Shown: positions 1 through 9,900, counted from the first letter of the stretch. The stretch: 54,351 nt of DNA from Bacteroidia bacterium (GCA_025062295.1 JANXAJ010000010.1:1-54351); one strand, 5' to 3'. Notes: a model not told the origin generated them from the letters alone. Translations and numbers: made by a program.

Positions 1-52
1 TGCCGCCGCCACACCTAAGGGAAAAGTCCACCTACAATACCCCCCTATCGTC

Positions 53-1543
53 TCAGCTGCTCCTGCGATGAAAGACAACGAGCTTGTCTTTATCCCATAT
101 TTTTTCCCAAGAAGGTGACTTTTCTAAGGAGTCTATAAACTGAATAAGTTTTGCACTTCCTACAGGCCATGGGTTAGGGTCTTCTCGCAAAAGAGCGATG
201 TACTCTACCTTGCTCAAACCTGCAGGGAAGTGATAATACTCCCAGCGCGGGGGAATGTGAGAGATTAACCGAGATACAGCACTTACAGAGGCTTGAGGAG
301 GGATAAGCCTGAGGCCTTCATGAATTTTTGAGTAGTTGTAGGGAGAGTGGTAGTGCTGAGGGGCATACCATCGGTGGCGTTCAGCTTCATACCATTTGGA
401 GACACGCTTCTCCAGTAGGGAAAATCCCATAATGTGAGCCCCTAATGCTCCTGCTGCCAAGAGAGTCCAACATCTCCAATTGCCTTTCCAGCGTTGGGCT
501 GCCCATAGCACAGCAATCGGTAAAATAACCGCAAATTCTACGCTATAATGGTAAAGGGTTCCCCATATCATATAATCAGAAGCCAGCAGTTTGTACATAT
601 ATACGGGTAGGAGGAGAAGGAGGAAGAGAGGCTGGAAAACAAATGCCCATCCACCTGACCATAGTACGCTCCAGTGCAGTTCTGACTTGATACCGACCCC
701 GTCGGGGTAGGGAGATTCCCACAGAAGGGTCCATACAAGCTGTGGACGCAGAAGAAGGGTTCTTACAATGCGTTTGAAAGAGAAGGGGGGTACTTGACCA
801 GACTGAAGGGCAGCTATAGGGTCGTCTGCCCCCAGATAGCTATATAAATTCATTCGACTGTGAGCAGGGATATCTGGTTTGTACAGAAAGTAGGCTATGG
901 CGAACCATAGGGCTGCTATGCCCCCTGCCACTAAGAGAAATCTTCGCTCCTCGGGAGCTTTATATACAAATACAAGGATGAGAGCTATCCATACCCCCCA
1001 CAAAGCAGCTGATTCTTTTGAGCCAATGAAGAAAAGCCAAGTGAGAAAGGCTATCCACCATTTTCTCTGCTCTATGCCGTAAAGTACAAAGGGAATCCAA
1101 ATGAGGACCTCATGCCAATCAAAAGCTAATAAACTAACAAGGCCCCACATTCCGAAGTAATGTATCATACTCAGGAGCCCTGCTCGCCAGTCTTTTAGCC
1201 GATGCTTAGCGTAGAGAAATAAGCCTAGTCCGCCAAGCCCTACCAGCAACCATTGATAAACTAAAGCTCCCCATACCCCTCCTATCCAATAAAAAGGTAA
1301 AGCCAAGTGATAGGTCGGGGCTGCATGGGGTACAACTACCCATCCTTCCTCGCCGTAGAAGTTGCTTGAACTTAGATATTTCGGGACAAAATATCCCTTT
1401 GAATGGTTTTCTAAAACTTGCGAAATGTATGCGAGATCTCCAAAGGTTCTAAAGTTATAGTGGTTAGGAAAAGTTACGAGTCCCATGATTGACATGAAAA
1501 AGAGCCAGACTACGAGGACAAGGATGATAGCTCTGCGGGGCAT
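53..1543 (-). CDS. DUF2079-family polytopic membrane protein
   Basis: About 496 residues with roughly ten hydrophobic segments. The N-terminal motif around GDLAYISQVLENHSKG and the later FDWHEV motif fit the DUF2079 family, which resembles the membrane half of GT-C glycosyltransferases; the substrate is unknown. The reading frame stays open up to 1708, but I start at the ATG at 1543. That ATG is immediately followed by a hydrophobic segment (MPRRAIILVLVVWLFF) and is preceded by TACCTTTG-ccta, a perfect Bacteroidota promoter box. Longer starts would place that promoter inside the gene. It diverges from the prenyl synthase gene across only 47 bases. The family call is from recognition of motifs and topology, and function is unproven. 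Confidence 0.75.
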   Translation of the reverse strand: MPRRAIILVLVVWLFFMSIMGLVTFPNHYNFRTFGDLAYISQVLENHSKGYFVPKYLSSSNFYGEEGWVVVPHAAPTYHLALPFYWIGGVWGALVYQWLLVGLGGLGLFLYAKHRLKDWRAGLLSMIHYFGMWGLVSLLAFDWHEVLIWIPFVLYGIEQRKWWIAFLTWLFFIGSKESAALWGVWIALILVFVYKAPEERRFLLVAGGIAALWFAIAYFLYKPDIPAHSRMNLYSYLGADDPIAALQSGQVPPFSFKRIVRTLLLRPQLVWTLLWESPYPDGVGIKSELHWSVLWSGGWAFVFQPLFLLLLLPVYMYKLLASDYMIWGTLYHYSVEFAVILPIAVLWAAQRWKGNWRCWTLLAAGALGAHIMGFSLLEKRVSKWYEAERHRWYAPQHYHSPYNYSKIHEGLRLIPPQASVSAVSRLISHIPPRWEYYHFPAGLSKVEYIALLREDPNPWPVGSAKLIQFIDSLEKSPSWEKIWDKDKLVVFHRRSS

Positions 1544-1547
1544 TAGG

Positions 1548-1555
1548 CAAAGGTA
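1548..1555 (-). promoter_or_regulatory. TAnnTTTG promoter box of the DUF2079 gene
   Basis: TACCTTTG on the minus strand ends 4 bases before the ATG at 1543. With a Bacteroidota-type -7 box this close, transcription should begin at or next to the start codon. Confidence 0.65.
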
Positions 1556-1580
1556 GAGGAAAGAGCGGTGAAAGATTTTA

Positions 1581-1588
1581 CTTTCGTA
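1581..1588 (+). promoter_or_regulatory. Near-consensus -7 box of the prenyl synthase gene
   Basis: The near-match TACTTTCG (one mismatch to TAnnTTTG) lies a few bases before the GTG at 1591, mirroring the box of the divergent gene. Confidence 0.35.
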
Positions 1589-1590
1589 AA

Positions 1591-2535
1591 GTGTGGGATT
1601 TTGGCAGATATGAAAAGGAGCTCCTAAGTCTGCGTTGGACAGCCTTGGGTCAGTGGGAGCAGTGGATGTCTTATGCGCTCTCAGGTGGGGGAAAGCGACT
1701 GCGCCCATTTTTAGCCTGGCTTAGCTATACTTTCTATGCTGGTGGAAGAGCAAAGTGGGAAGAGGTGCTCCCACTTCTTCATGCTATAGAACTATTTCAC
1801 ACCTTTACGCTCATACATGATGATATAATGGATAAATCTCAGATCAGACGCGGACTTCCTACTCTTTATCGGCAAACAAATGAAAATGTAGCTATACTTA
1901 TTGGTGATGCCTTTCTAATCAGCGCCTACCAGCAATTAACTTCCCTGCCGCCTGAAGTGTGTAAGCAGATTGGAGAGGTGCTTTGTCATGCTGCCCTTCG
2001 AGTGTGTTATGGTCAGCTTTTGGATTTAGAGATGAGTGAGCGTCCAACGGCTGAGGCTTCCATGGAGATCTACCTAAAGATGATTACAGAGAAAACTGGA
2101 GCGCTTCTTGGAGCGGCTCTTGAAGCAGGGGGTATCTTAGCGGGAGTTCCCCTCTCAGAGGCTCAGAAACTCAGGGAAGTGGGTGAGGGACTGGGGCGAT
2201 TCTTCCAACTCCAAGATGATTATCTGGATGCTTTTGGAGAGGCAACCGGAAAGGTAAAGGGAGGGGACATTGCAGAAGGTAAAAAGACCTTTCTCTGGCT
2301 CTGGTTGTGGGAGAGAGCTTCACCCTCGGAGCGTCAAGTTCTTGATAATCTTTCTCTTTCTCCTGAGGAGAGACGGATGTTTGGTCTCAAGCTTTATGAA
2401 AAATATGAGCTCCGACCACGAGCTGAGGCTTACTTGAGTGAGGTTAGAGAGAGTTTGGAAGAGCGCATTCAAGCTGTGGCTTGTAAAGAGGCATTAGCTG
2501 AGGTTCTGAGACAGATAAGCGAGCGCTTGAGATGA
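1591..2535 (+). CDS. Polyprenyl (farnesyl/geranylgeranyl-type) diphosphate synthase
   Basis: A 314-residue trans-isoprenyl diphosphate synthase that condenses isopentenyl diphosphate with an allylic diphosphate to make quinone, carotenoid or undecaprenyl precursors. Visible motifs are GGGKRLRP (32-39), the first aspartate-rich motif DDIMD (77-81) followed by RRG (86-88), and the second motif DDYLD (209-213). There is no two-residue insertion in the first motif, and the fifth residue before it is Phe. By analogy with type I/III enzymes this favours a shorter C15-C20 product over octaprenyl; that is inference. The start is GTG, and no ATG lies nearby in frame before the conserved region. A near-consensus promoter box sits just upstream. 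Confidence 0.9.
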   Translation: MWDFGRYEKELLSLRWTALGQWEQWMSYALSGGGKRLRPFLAWLSYTFYAGGRAKWEEVLPLLHAIELFHTFTLIHDDIMDKSQIRRGLPTLYRQTNENVAILIGDAFLISAYQQLTSLPPEVCKQIGEVLCHAALRVCYGQLLDLEMSERPTAEASMEIYLKMITEKTGALLGAALEAGGILAGVPLSEAQKLREVGEGLGRFFQLQDDYLDAFGEATGKVKGGDIAEGKKTFLWLWLWERASPSERQVLDNLSLSPEERRMFGLKLYEKYELRPRAEAYLSEVRESLEERIQAVACKEALAEVLRQISERLR

Positions 2536-2851
2536 GAAGAGAAGTCGTCGGTTGCCTTGCCTTTAGCAGACAAACTTGTCTTGGGAGTATTACCAAAAGG
2601 CGGCAGAGCTATTGATTGCTCTTGCTATTTGAGAGATAAGCTTGCACCTTAGCTAAAACATCAGTCCATTCCACTGGCTCATAACATAACCCCTCTTAGT
2701 TTGGAAATTTTTCTACCTTTTCTCGGAGCTAATCTGACGCTATCTGGAAACAAAGGCCTCTCCAGAGTCGACCCATCATCTATGTTTTCCTGAAACTATG
2801 CGCGGGATAATAAGCAGTATATTATCCTTGAGTTCTGCTTTTCTTTCACAA
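2536..2851 (+). other. 316-base non-coding stretch, possibly a decayed gene
   Basis: No intact gene is seen. Minus-strand translation gives short stretches in shifting frames, including YEPVEWTDVLAKVQAYLS near 2640-2700 and WVDSGEAF near 2755-2775. These faintly resemble the C-terminus of a group 1 glycosyltransferase but are broken by stops and frameshifts. A short palindrome sits at 2805-2827, near the purE end. The stretch could equally be random spacer. Confidence 0.3.
2805..2827 (-). terminator. Hairpin downstream of purE
   Basis: GGATAATA and TATTATCC form an 8-base inverted repeat with a 7-base loop, 25-47 bases after the purE stop. It is AU-rich and not followed by a clear U-tract, so it is only a weak terminator candidate. 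Confidence 0.3.
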
Positions 2852-3361
2852 TTATAAAGCAATCACATCAAACCGTCCTGCGCTTTCCCTGAGGGGGTTT
2901 AGGGCTTCATGATAGAGTTTCTCCTGGTAGGCTATAAGGCGATCATGCCATTGGGGATGGTAGATAGACAGTATTCGCACAGCTAAGAGGGCTGCGTTGG
3001 CGGCGTTATTCACGGCTACAGTGGCAACTGGGATCCCTTTCGGCATCTGAACAATAGAGAGAAGCGAATCTAATCCACCCAGAGACTGGGTGGAGCGAAT
3101 CGGCACACCAATCACTGGTAAGGTTGTGAGAGCAGCAAGCATACCGGGCAAGTGAGCCGCTCCTCCTGCTCCAGCGATGATGACCTTGAGACCCCGATCT
3201 GCTGCCTTCTTGCCATAGGCCCAGAGCCTGTCAGGTGTTCGGTGAGCTGAGACAATGGTGTATTCATAGGGCACACTAAATTCCTCTAAGACTGCTTTAG
3301 CGGCATCCATCACCTCCGCATCGCTGGCACTACCCATGACAACCCCCACTAAAGGCTGCAT
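2852..3361 (-). CDS. purE: N5-carboxyaminoimidazole ribonucleotide mutase (PurE)
   Basis: A 169-residue class I PurE, which converts N5-CAIR to CAIR in de novo purine synthesis. Family motifs are clear: MGSASD near the N-terminus, the catalytic-site [20 protein letters not shown] and [10 protein letters not shown]. The start at 3361 ([14 protein letters not shown]) matches the usual family N-terminus. The frame continues upstream to 3448, but that extension is unlike PurE and would overlap the divergent DCC gene. A promoter-like TACTTTG lies 4 bases upstream. No purK neighbour is present, so its partner must be elsewhere. Confidence 0.95.
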   Translation of the reverse strand: MQPLVGVVMGSASDAEVMDAAKAVLEEFSVPYEYTIVSAHRTPDRLWAYGKKAADRGLKVIIAGAGGAAHLPGMLAALTTLPVIGVPIRSTQSLGGLDSLLSIVQMPKGIPVATVAVNNAANAALLAVRILSIYHPQWHDRLIAYQEKLYHEALNPLRESAGRFDVIAL

Positions 3362-3396
3362 ATCACAAAGTAGCCAGATTTTTGTTTTGTCTGCTA

Positions 3397-3792
3397 ATGG
3401 GACGGCTGTACTACGACAAAAATTGCTCTTTCTGCTGTCGCATAGCACAGCTAGGGCAGGAGGTTTTTTCTTCCGCCTCCGTAGAATGGGTGCCCGCTGA
3501 TTTCTCAGATTTGAAAGCCCTTCCCCTTCCTGTCAATGCTATTATCTATGAGGAAGGAGGCAAATGCTGGGTAAAAACAGAAGCCATTCGTCTATTTCTG
3601 CATAGGGCTGGGCACCCCTTTTTGGCCGCTCTTCTCTCAGCCATTCCCTTGAGGTGGCGAGATAGAATATATGACTGGATAGCTAAACATCGCTTTTGCT
3701 TTAGCGCACGCATAAATCCTTCTCAAACAGCGGATGGAGCGCTTTATTGCGCTGTACCAAGCTCTCGAGCAGACGCAAAGTCAGACCCATAA
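3397..3792 (+). CDS. DCC-family (DUF393) thiol-disulfide oxidoreductase-like protein
   Basis: A 131-residue protein beginning [13 protein letters not shown]. This is the DUF393/DCC signature, with the CxxC pair at residues 10 and 13 directly after the first strand. Members are thioredoxin-fold-like proteins of poorly known function. The ATG at 3397 is chosen over a TTG at 3382 because family members start close to the YDxxCxxC motif. TTGTTTTG, one mismatch from the -7 box, ends 7 bases before it. The 3' end overlaps the start of the DNA ligase gene by 59 bases, so the two are probably co-transcribed. Confidence 0.8.
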   Translation: MGRLYYDKNCSFCCRIAQLGQEVFSSASVEWVPADFSDLKALPLPVNAIIYEEGGKCWVKTEAIRLFLHRAGHPFLAALLSAIPLRWRDRIYDWIAKHRFCFSARINPSQTADGALYCAVPSSRADAKSDP

Positions 3793-5353
3793 GCTACGGG
3801 CTCTTCAAGAATATTTTCAGACTGCGGACCCTCATGAAGCCGCTTGGGTTGTTGAGCTTCTTCGGGGCAAACACGCCAAACGCTTTGTTTCTCCTCAAAA
3901 GCTCCGACTCTGGCTCTCTGCCTACCTCAATCTACCCCTTGAGATCATAGAAGAATCTTACCGTCATGTAGGCGATCTGTCGGAGACCATTGCTCTCCTT
4001 CTCCCCAATCGTCAAAATCCAACGGGCAACTTACCACCTCTTCCTTGGCTTGCGGAAGTGGAGCTCCCGCAAGCGGCTCGTTTTCCGGAAGACAAGCAGA
4101 GAGAATGGCTTTACGGCTATTGGCAGAAGCTCAGCTTTTGGGAGGCCTTCCTCTTTCACAAGCTGCTTTTAGGTGCTATGCGCGTGGGGGTGGCTCAGGG
4201 TCTCGTTATTAGAGCTTTAGCAGAGGCCTTTTCCCTTCCCGAAGCCCATGTGGCTCAGCGCCTTACTGCAAACTGGACCCCCTCCCCCCACTTTTTTCTT
4301 CATCTTCAAGCTCACGCTCAGCAGGAAAGCTTAGAACCCTATCCTTTCTTTCTGGCGTATCCCATAGAGGAGCTTGGACCAGACTTTCAAATCAAAACTG
4401 CTGATCTATCAGAGTACTTGATAGAATGGAAGTGGGATGGGGTTCGTGTGCAGCTTGTGCGTCGGGGTAGTGGAGCAGCTCTCTGGTCGCGAGGAGGTGT
4501 TTGCCTCACCGAAAGTTTTCCTGAAGTTATCTCCTACTTTTCCTCACTGCCTTCTGGTACTGTGTTAGATGGAGAACTGCTAATTATGAAGGAAGATATT
4601 GTACAGCCTTTCTCTGCTCTTCAAACTCGTCTTATGCGAAAGAGGCTTTCTTCTTCGCTTCTCAAGAGACTTCCGGCTACCATTTTCGTTTATGACCTTT
4701 TAGAGTGGGAAGGGCGAGATCTCCGCTCTCTCCCGCTTACAGAACGGCGTCAGCTTCTTGAAGAAATTGCCAAAATGTATCCTTTCATACAAGTATCTCC
4801 TCTTCTTCCATGTTCTGACTGGACAGAGCTTGAAGTGCATCGCAATCATCCCCCGCAGGGAGCTGAGGGGCTTATGCTTAAGAAGAAAGACAGTCCTTAT
4901 TTAGTAGGGCGCCGTCGAGGCTATTGGTGGAAATACAAACGAAGACCCTTCACCGTGGATGCTGTCCTTGTATATGCCCAGCGAGGGCACGGTCGGCGTT
5001 CTGGCTGGTATACTGACTTGACTTTCGCTCTGTGGGATGAGAATGCTCAGCTTGTAACTTTTGCTAAAGCCTACTCTGGGCTTACGGATGCGGAGATGCA
5101 AGAGTTGACTCGTTGGATTCGTCTCCACAAGATAGAAACGATAGGACCTATTGTCCGAGTCCCCCCCTTCTGGGTGTTTGAGATAGGATTTGAGGGTATC
5201 CAAGCATCTAACCGCCATAAGTGTGGATATGCCGTCCGTTTCCCTCGTATCTTGCGCTGGCGACGGGACAAAAAACCTGAGGAAGCCGATACACTTCAAG
5301 CTCTACGACGATATGCACAGCTTCAATTTGTAGAGGAAGGGATGAACGAATAA
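3734..5353 (+). CDS. ATP-dependent DNA ligase, bacterial LHR-cluster type
   Basis: A 539-residue ligase that seals nicks using ATP. Nucleotidyltransferase motifs are visible: motif I KWDGVR with catalytic Lys at 233, motif III around LDGELLI (Glu 281), motif IV EGLMLK (378-383) and motif V WWKYK (398-402). The N-terminal domain contains HVGDLSETIALLLP, typical of the 520-540 residue bacterial ligase family usually encoded beside an LHR-like helicase, an exonuclease and a metallophosphoesterase. None of those partners is in this window; the upstream neighbour is a DCC protein whose gene it overlaps by 59 bases. It would act in DNA repair alongside the usual NAD-dependent LigA. Confidence 0.93.
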   Translation: MERFIALYQALEQTQSQTHKLRALQEYFQTADPHEAAWVVELLRGKHAKRFVSPQKLRLWLSAYLNLPLEIIEESYRHVGDLSETIALLLPNRQNPTGNLPPLPWLAEVELPQAARFPEDKQREWLYGYWQKLSFWEAFLFHKLLLGAMRVGVAQGLVIRALAEAFSLPEAHVAQRLTANWTPSPHFFLHLQAHAQQESLEPYPFFLAYPIEELGPDFQIKTADLSEYLIEWKWDGVRVQLVRRGSGAALWSRGGVCLTESFPEVISYFSSLPSGTVLDGELLIMKEDIVQPFSALQTRLMRKRLSSSLLKRLPATIFVYDLLEWEGRDLRSLPLTERRQLLEEIAKMYPFIQVSPLLPCSDWTELEVHRNHPPQGAEGLMLKKKDSPYLVGRRRGYWWKYKRRPFTVDAVLVYAQRGHGRRSGWYTDLTFALWDENAQLVTFAKAYSGLTDAEMQELTRWIRLHKIETIGPIVRVPPFWVFEIGFEGIQASNRHKCGYAVRFPRILRWRRDKKPEEADTLQALRRYAQLQFVEEGMNE

Positions 5354-5374
5354 ATTTGTAAAAACTTTGATGAG

Positions 5375-5408
5375 AGCTCTTAGGAGGTAAGGCAGCCTCC
5401 TCTAAGCT
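5375..5408 (+). terminator. Putative bidirectional terminator hairpin
   Basis: Between the convergent ligase and rplI genes. The GGAGG/CCTCC core with flanking AGCT/AGCT ends forms an imperfect stem of about 11 pairs around an 8-base loop, and a short T-run follows on the plus strand. Confidence 0.45.
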
Positions 5409-5422
5409 TTCAGGGCTACTTC

Positions 5423-5887
5423 TTACTCTTCAGCAGGCAGCACCTCTATAGGGAGACTCACGATTACTTCTCGGTGCAGACGAATCTGTACGATAAAGTC
5501 TCCAAGCGTACGAATAGGCACTGGAAAATGAACCTGTCGGCGCTCTATTCTATATCCATGCTCTGCTAATAGATTGACAATCTGCTGAGGAGTAACGGCT
5601 CCAAAGAGCTTGCCTTCTTTACCTGCTAACATTCTCAGCTGAAGGCGAAGCGTGCTAAGGGTTTGCGCCAGCTGCTCAGCTGCAGCTTTCTCCTGCGCCA
5701 GCCTTTGAGCAATTTGACGCAGGTGAGCGGCTAAATGCCGTTTCGCTCCATCTGTAGCTAATTCTGCTAATCCCTTTGGTAGCAGATAGTTCCATGCATA
5801 GCCTGGTCGGACCTTCACAATGTCGTACTTGTGTCCCAAACCATCAATGTCCGTCTTGAGGATCACCTCCACGCTACGAGCAGCCAT
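5423..5887 (-). CDS. rplI: Large ribosomal subunit protein bL9
   Basis: A 154-residue bL9. The N-terminal domain has EVILKTDIDGLGHKYDIVKV followed by the PGYAWNYLLPKGLA RNA-binding segment. A long charged helix then leads to the C-terminal domain with KLFGAVTPQQIV. The start at 5887 (MAARSVEVILK) is preceded by a purine-rich stretch and lies 7 bases after the rpsR stop. An upstream in-frame start would overlap rpsR. It is the last gene of the rpsF-rpsR-rplI operon. Confidence 0.95.
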   Translation of the reverse strand: MAARSVEVILKTDIDGLGHKYDIVKVRPGYAWNYLLPKGLAELATDGAKRHLAAHLRQIAQRLAQEKAAAEQLAQTLSTLRLQLRMLAGKEGKLFGAVTPQQIVNLLAEHGYRIERRQVHFPVPIRTLGDFIVQIRLHREVIVSLPIEVLPAEE

Positions 5888-5894
5888 ACGCTCT

Positions 5895-6179
5895 CTATTT
5901 GAGATTGTCAGCGACAAAAGGAAGTAGGGCTAAATGTCTAGCTCGCTTGATGGCTCGAGCCAGCTGCTTCTGGTATTTCCAGCTCGTGCCTGTAATGCGC
6001 CGAGGAAGAATCTTACCTTGCTCATTGATAAAGTTGAGGAGAAAATCCGGGTCTTTGTAGTCTATGTACTTGATGCCGCTTCTCTTGAAGAAGCAGAACT
6101 TTTTCCGCTGACGTGCGCCAGATAAAACCGCTAAGGCTGGATTAGACGGAGCCGGACCGATTCCTTTATCTATGCTCAT
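5895..6179 (-). CDS. rpsR: Small ribosomal subunit protein bS18
   Basis: A 94-residue bS18 with the conserved core [34 protein letters not shown] (split here as [14 protein letters not shown] and [10 protein letters not shown]) and the basic tail [17 protein letters not shown]. Its ATG overlaps the rpsF stop codon (ATGA), so it is translationally coupled. It binds the platform of the 30S subunit as a dimer with bS6, which matches the gene order. Confidence 0.97.
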   Translation of the reverse strand: MSIDKGIGPAPSNPALAVLSGARQRKKFCFFKRSGIKYIDYKDPDFLLNFINEQGKILPRRITGTSWKYQKQLARAIKRARHLALLPFVADNLK

Positions 6180-6544
6180 GCTTCAGAGGAGATTTGCATC
6201 CGAAGTTTTTCCTGACGGCGACGATTGAATTCAATCGCATGCTTATTGAGCTTCACAATCAGCTCACGCATTACATACGGACGAAGCTGAAGGTATCGAC
6301 GAAGTGGTGGAATTATGGAGGTTTTTGCCCGAAACTCTGTATAAACATAATAGCCTGCTTCCTTTTTTCGGATGGGATAAGCTAAGCGCCGAAGCCCCCA
6401 TACCTCTTGATTGATGATTTCTGCTCCATTCTCGGAGAGAAAGCGATTGAATTCCTGAAGGTACTGCTCATATTCCTCCTTAGAGAGATCAGGGGGCCAG
6501 ATTTGGGTAATCTCGTATTGACATACGGGGTCAAGTCTCGGCAT
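6176..6544 (-). CDS. rpsF: Small ribosomal subunit protein bS6
   Basis: A 122-residue bS6. The ferredoxin-like fold signature is seen in [13 protein letters not shown] at the N-terminus and [23 protein letters not shown] in the middle. It starts the rpsF-rpsR-rplI unit. A perfect TAAATTTG box ends 8 bases before the ATG at 6544, so these three genes have their own promoter even though iscA-like and CHAT genes lie just upstream on the same strand. Confidence 0.96.
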   Translation of the reverse strand: MPRLDPVCQYEITQIWPPDLSKEEYEQYLQEFNRFLSENGAEIINQEVWGLRRLAYPIRKKEAGYYVYTEFRAKTSIIPPLRRYLQLRPYVMRELIVKLNKHAIEFNRRRQEKLRMQISSEA

Positions 6545-6552
6545 AAGCAGGG

Positions 6553-6560
6553 CAAATTTA
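6553..6560 (-). promoter_or_regulatory. TAnnTTTG promoter box of rpsF-rpsR-rplI
   Basis: TAAATTTG on the minus strand, 8 bases before the rpsF ATG, in the 27-base gap after the iron-sulfur carrier gene. Confidence 0.6.
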
Positions 6561-6571
6561 GAAGAAAAGCT

Positions 6572-6901
6572 TCATACCGAGAAAGAAGTGCCACATCCGC
6601 ATGTAGTACGTGCTTGAGGATTACGAAAGACAAAACCGCGCGCTGCCAGTCCTGTAGGAAAATCAATCTCTAGTCCTTCCAGAAGGAACTGATGGTTTTT
6701 ACTTACGAAAAAGGGGATTCCTTCTACTTCTATTTGTGAGAGATCTGACAGAGGCTCATGTAGAAGCTCAAGCTTATAGGTGAGTCCAGCGCAACCACCA
6801 GCTTCTACAGCTAACCGAAATCCCTTTGCATTTTTTGATTCTAGCCAAATTCGCCGAAGCTCATTAGCGGCTGAGGGTGTCAGCTTGAGCATCATAGCCA
6901 T
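6572..6901 (-). CDS. A-type iron-sulfur carrier (IscA/SufA/ErpA family)
   Basis: A 109-residue HesB-family protein that carries iron-sulfur clusters to apo-enzymes. The three conserved cysteines are present: Cys37 in GGCAGLTY and Cys101/Cys103 in the C-terminal CGCG. Which subfamily (IscA, SufA or ErpA) cannot be settled from sequence alone. The start is MAMM at 6901; the ATGs at 6895 and 6892 are also possible, and an imperfect box (TATCTTAG) ends 7 bases before 6895. It follows the CHAT gene by 13 bases. Lipoyl synthase, a likely iron-sulfur client, is encoded elsewhere in this window. Confidence 0.92.
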   Translation of the reverse strand: MAMMLKLTPSAANELRRIWLESKNAKGFRLAVEAGGCAGLTYKLELLHEPLSDLSQIEVEGIPFFVSKNHQFLLEGLEIDFPTGLAARGFVFRNPQARTTCGCGTSFSV

Positions 6902-6914
6902 TCTAAGATAACAT

Positions 6915-9900
6915 TTAGGAACGCACTAAAACAAAAGCACCCCAAAAGTATGGAGAAGAACGAAGTCTTCGCATGGCTCGTTGGGTATTCCAAAAAGCCT
7001 CCTCTATGGAAAGTTTTTTACGCAGCCATTCGTCATAAAAATGTATCATGAAGTCTCGGGTAGCTTCATCATCAACTCGCCACAGGCTCACAATTAGATT
7101 CCGAGCGCCGGCCATCAGAAGAGCTCTCTGCAGCCCATATACGCCTTCCCCATTCTGAATCTCACCCAGTCCTGTCTCACAGGCTGAAAGAACCACCAAT
7201 TGGGTATTGTTGAGCTGAAGGGATAATAACTCATAGGCGTTTGCAATCCCATCCCCTTTGGCATTTGTAGAGCCAGCCATCATAGTCCGTCCTGCATCAG
7301 CTAAGAGAATAGCTGAACGAAACAGAGGGTTTGCCAGCGCTTCTCCACTTTGAATTCCCAAGACGCTTCCTATTCCCTCCGCATATGGAAGAAAGAGCCC
7401 ATGAGTTGCAATGTGCAGAATAAATGGCGAGATGGTTTCATAGAGAGACTCCTCATTCGCTTGCCGATGAGTCAGGAGGTAGGAGATAATTCCTTCGCTT
7501 TGTAGGATATCAGAGATAGCGCGCGCTTCCTGCAAAGTGCCAGGGAGAGGTGGAATATAAATGCTATCTGCTGGTAAGCCGCCAGTGTAGTCTGGGTCAG
7601 CGATAATGAACGCTTTGCGTCCTTCCCAGTATTTGAGGGGCTTCAGAGGCTGAAGGAGATTGGCTAAGCGTGTATGATAAAGAATCCGATAGTGGTCCCC
7701 CACATATCCTCCCTGAGGAAGCTGGATTGTAGCGAGGTTAATTTGATGAAAAACCCCGTCATTGGAGATAAAAAGCTTGGAAACAGAGGGTGGAAGAACC
7801 GCCGCAATCGGTTCCCAGTAAATCTTATAAGAGAGGGTATCCTTTTCAAAGTTGAGAATTGCCTGACTATACCGAAAGCCTCCGTTTGTCTCCATGAGAT
7901 GGCCCTGAGGGAAAAGGACAAAAAGCGGTTTCTTGGCAGTGGGCAGGGTAAGGACAGCATAATACACAATGGAGTCTCTCGTTTCGGGGACTCGGAGACG
8001 AATCCAGTCTATGGCTGTCCCTTCGGCTGGAAGAACCGCTCGGAGAGACCCCCACCGAATCTGACGCAGCCGAATATCCCCGATATGCTGCGTCAATTCT
8101 TTCTCAATCGAATTAAGTCGCTCTTCTTCTTCACTAAGATTGATTTTTAGCTCTCGCAATTCGGTGGGGGTATAAGCATATAGCCGTACTACATACTCTT
8201 TTTGATCCTGCCATTCCTGAAAAAGCCGGCGAATGGTGGTGTCGCGACTGGTAGAGAGGCGGGCTCGTAATTGAGCCGTCTCACTGAGCAAGAAAGCCTT
8301 AGTAGTCAAATAAACTTCATACGCTCTGAGCTTGTCTTTATCTGTTCCTTGAAGAAAGCTGAAAGAGTAATAATGTTCAAGCACTTTCCGAACGCGTAGC
8401 CAATAGCGCGCCTTTTCATTTTCTGTGAGCCCATTGAATAGGCGATCTACTTGGTTCAGAAGTAGAGAGACGGCTTTCTCGTAGGTGCGTTTAGCTCCTG
8501 AGAAGTCGCGAGCCAGCCAATGCATGTCTGCCATTTCACCAAGGTGAAAAGGGTATTCAGGATGCTTATCGCCGTAGATACTTTTCCAAGCATTGAGCCA
8601 GCGCCCATACTCTTGAAGAGCGGATAGATACTCTCCGCGAGCTTTCTTTAGACGAGCTTCATACAGAAGTACGCGTAAGCGATCAGGATGTTTGACCGGT
8701 ACTTGCATTTCCAATACAGCTTTTGCCGCTGCAATCTGGAGCTCTGCTTGGTTGAGGCTGTCTAAGGCAAGCCACCCCCCTCCAATGTCTAATGCCAAAG
8801 CTGCATACTCCAAGGGAGCGCTTTCCTGGGCTCGCTGAGCCTCTACCGCACTTTCCGTCAAGTAATATAGGCCAGTATCACGCTGATCTCGCAAGAATGC
8901 ATTTTCAGCTAAAAGGTAGAGCGTTCGAGCCAAAGGAATGGCTGCTTTACCCTGATAAAACTGCCTTTGGGCTTGTAAAACCTGTTGAAGATATAGCTTT
9001 TGCTTATCGTATCGTCCTAAAGCTCCCTCTATTCGGGCAGAAGCCAAAAGAGCTTCAATGTAACCCGGACTGATTTCTCCCAAAAGTTGCCGATTTAGTT
9101 CTCGGGCTTTCCGAGCACTTTCTTCGGCTTTGAGATAATCCCCTACCGCAACATAAAAGTCGGAGAGAGCTGTGTAGTAAGCAGCCACTTCTGGATCTTC
9201 GCGTCTGCTTGCTTCATACAGGGTTGTGATTCGCTGATATACCTCCCGTGCTCGGCTCACTCTTCCCGTCCTCTGATACAGGAGAGCGAGCCGAAGGAGA
9301 CTCCCGCTTTCTTCAAGCTGCCCTACTTGCCCTCGTTCATTCTTGTAGCGCTGGCGAAGTCTCAGAGATTGAATATAGTGCCGCTCAGCATCGCGAAACT
9401 GTCCCTTTAGTTGAGCTAAATCTCCCAAGCTCTGCTCCAGAGCGACCAATTCTGTAAAGGCAGCACCTGAAATGCTGCGAATCGGCTCATCCACCTCCTG
9501 GAGGAGACTTTCTGCAGGAGCTACTTGAGCAAGGCGGATTGAAAGGTCGGCTAAAAGCAGGGCATTTCGCAGGTAATCTAAATTTTTGGTGGGGTAAGCA
9601 AAGAGAGTCTGATAGATTTCTCTTTGACGGCGAAAGAGTTTCTCCGCTTCGGCGTAGCGTCCTGCGCTCAAGGCTCGCACGCCTAAGGCATTCCATGCGG
9701 TAAGGGTCATCGGACCTTCAGGGTCTCCCATTTCAGCCAGAAGGCGACGAGCTTGGGAGAAAGCAGAGTCAGCCACCTGATACTTATAAGCAGAGAGGGC
9801 GGCCATTCCTAATTCTACATACGATAGGACACCCTCTACAGAAGGGAATGGGACTTCCCCCCTGAGCCGCTGAACCGCCTGATTAGCATATCCGATGGCG

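Noticed and set aside
5351..5358. TAAATTTG overlapping the ligase stop codon
   Set aside because: Matches the promoter box, but only a six-codon frame follows and it points into the end of rplI; likely chance in an AT-rich stop region.
7674..8150. 158-codon plus-strand frame inside the CHAT gene
   Set aside because: No recognisable protein and the CHAT domain on the other strand is clear.
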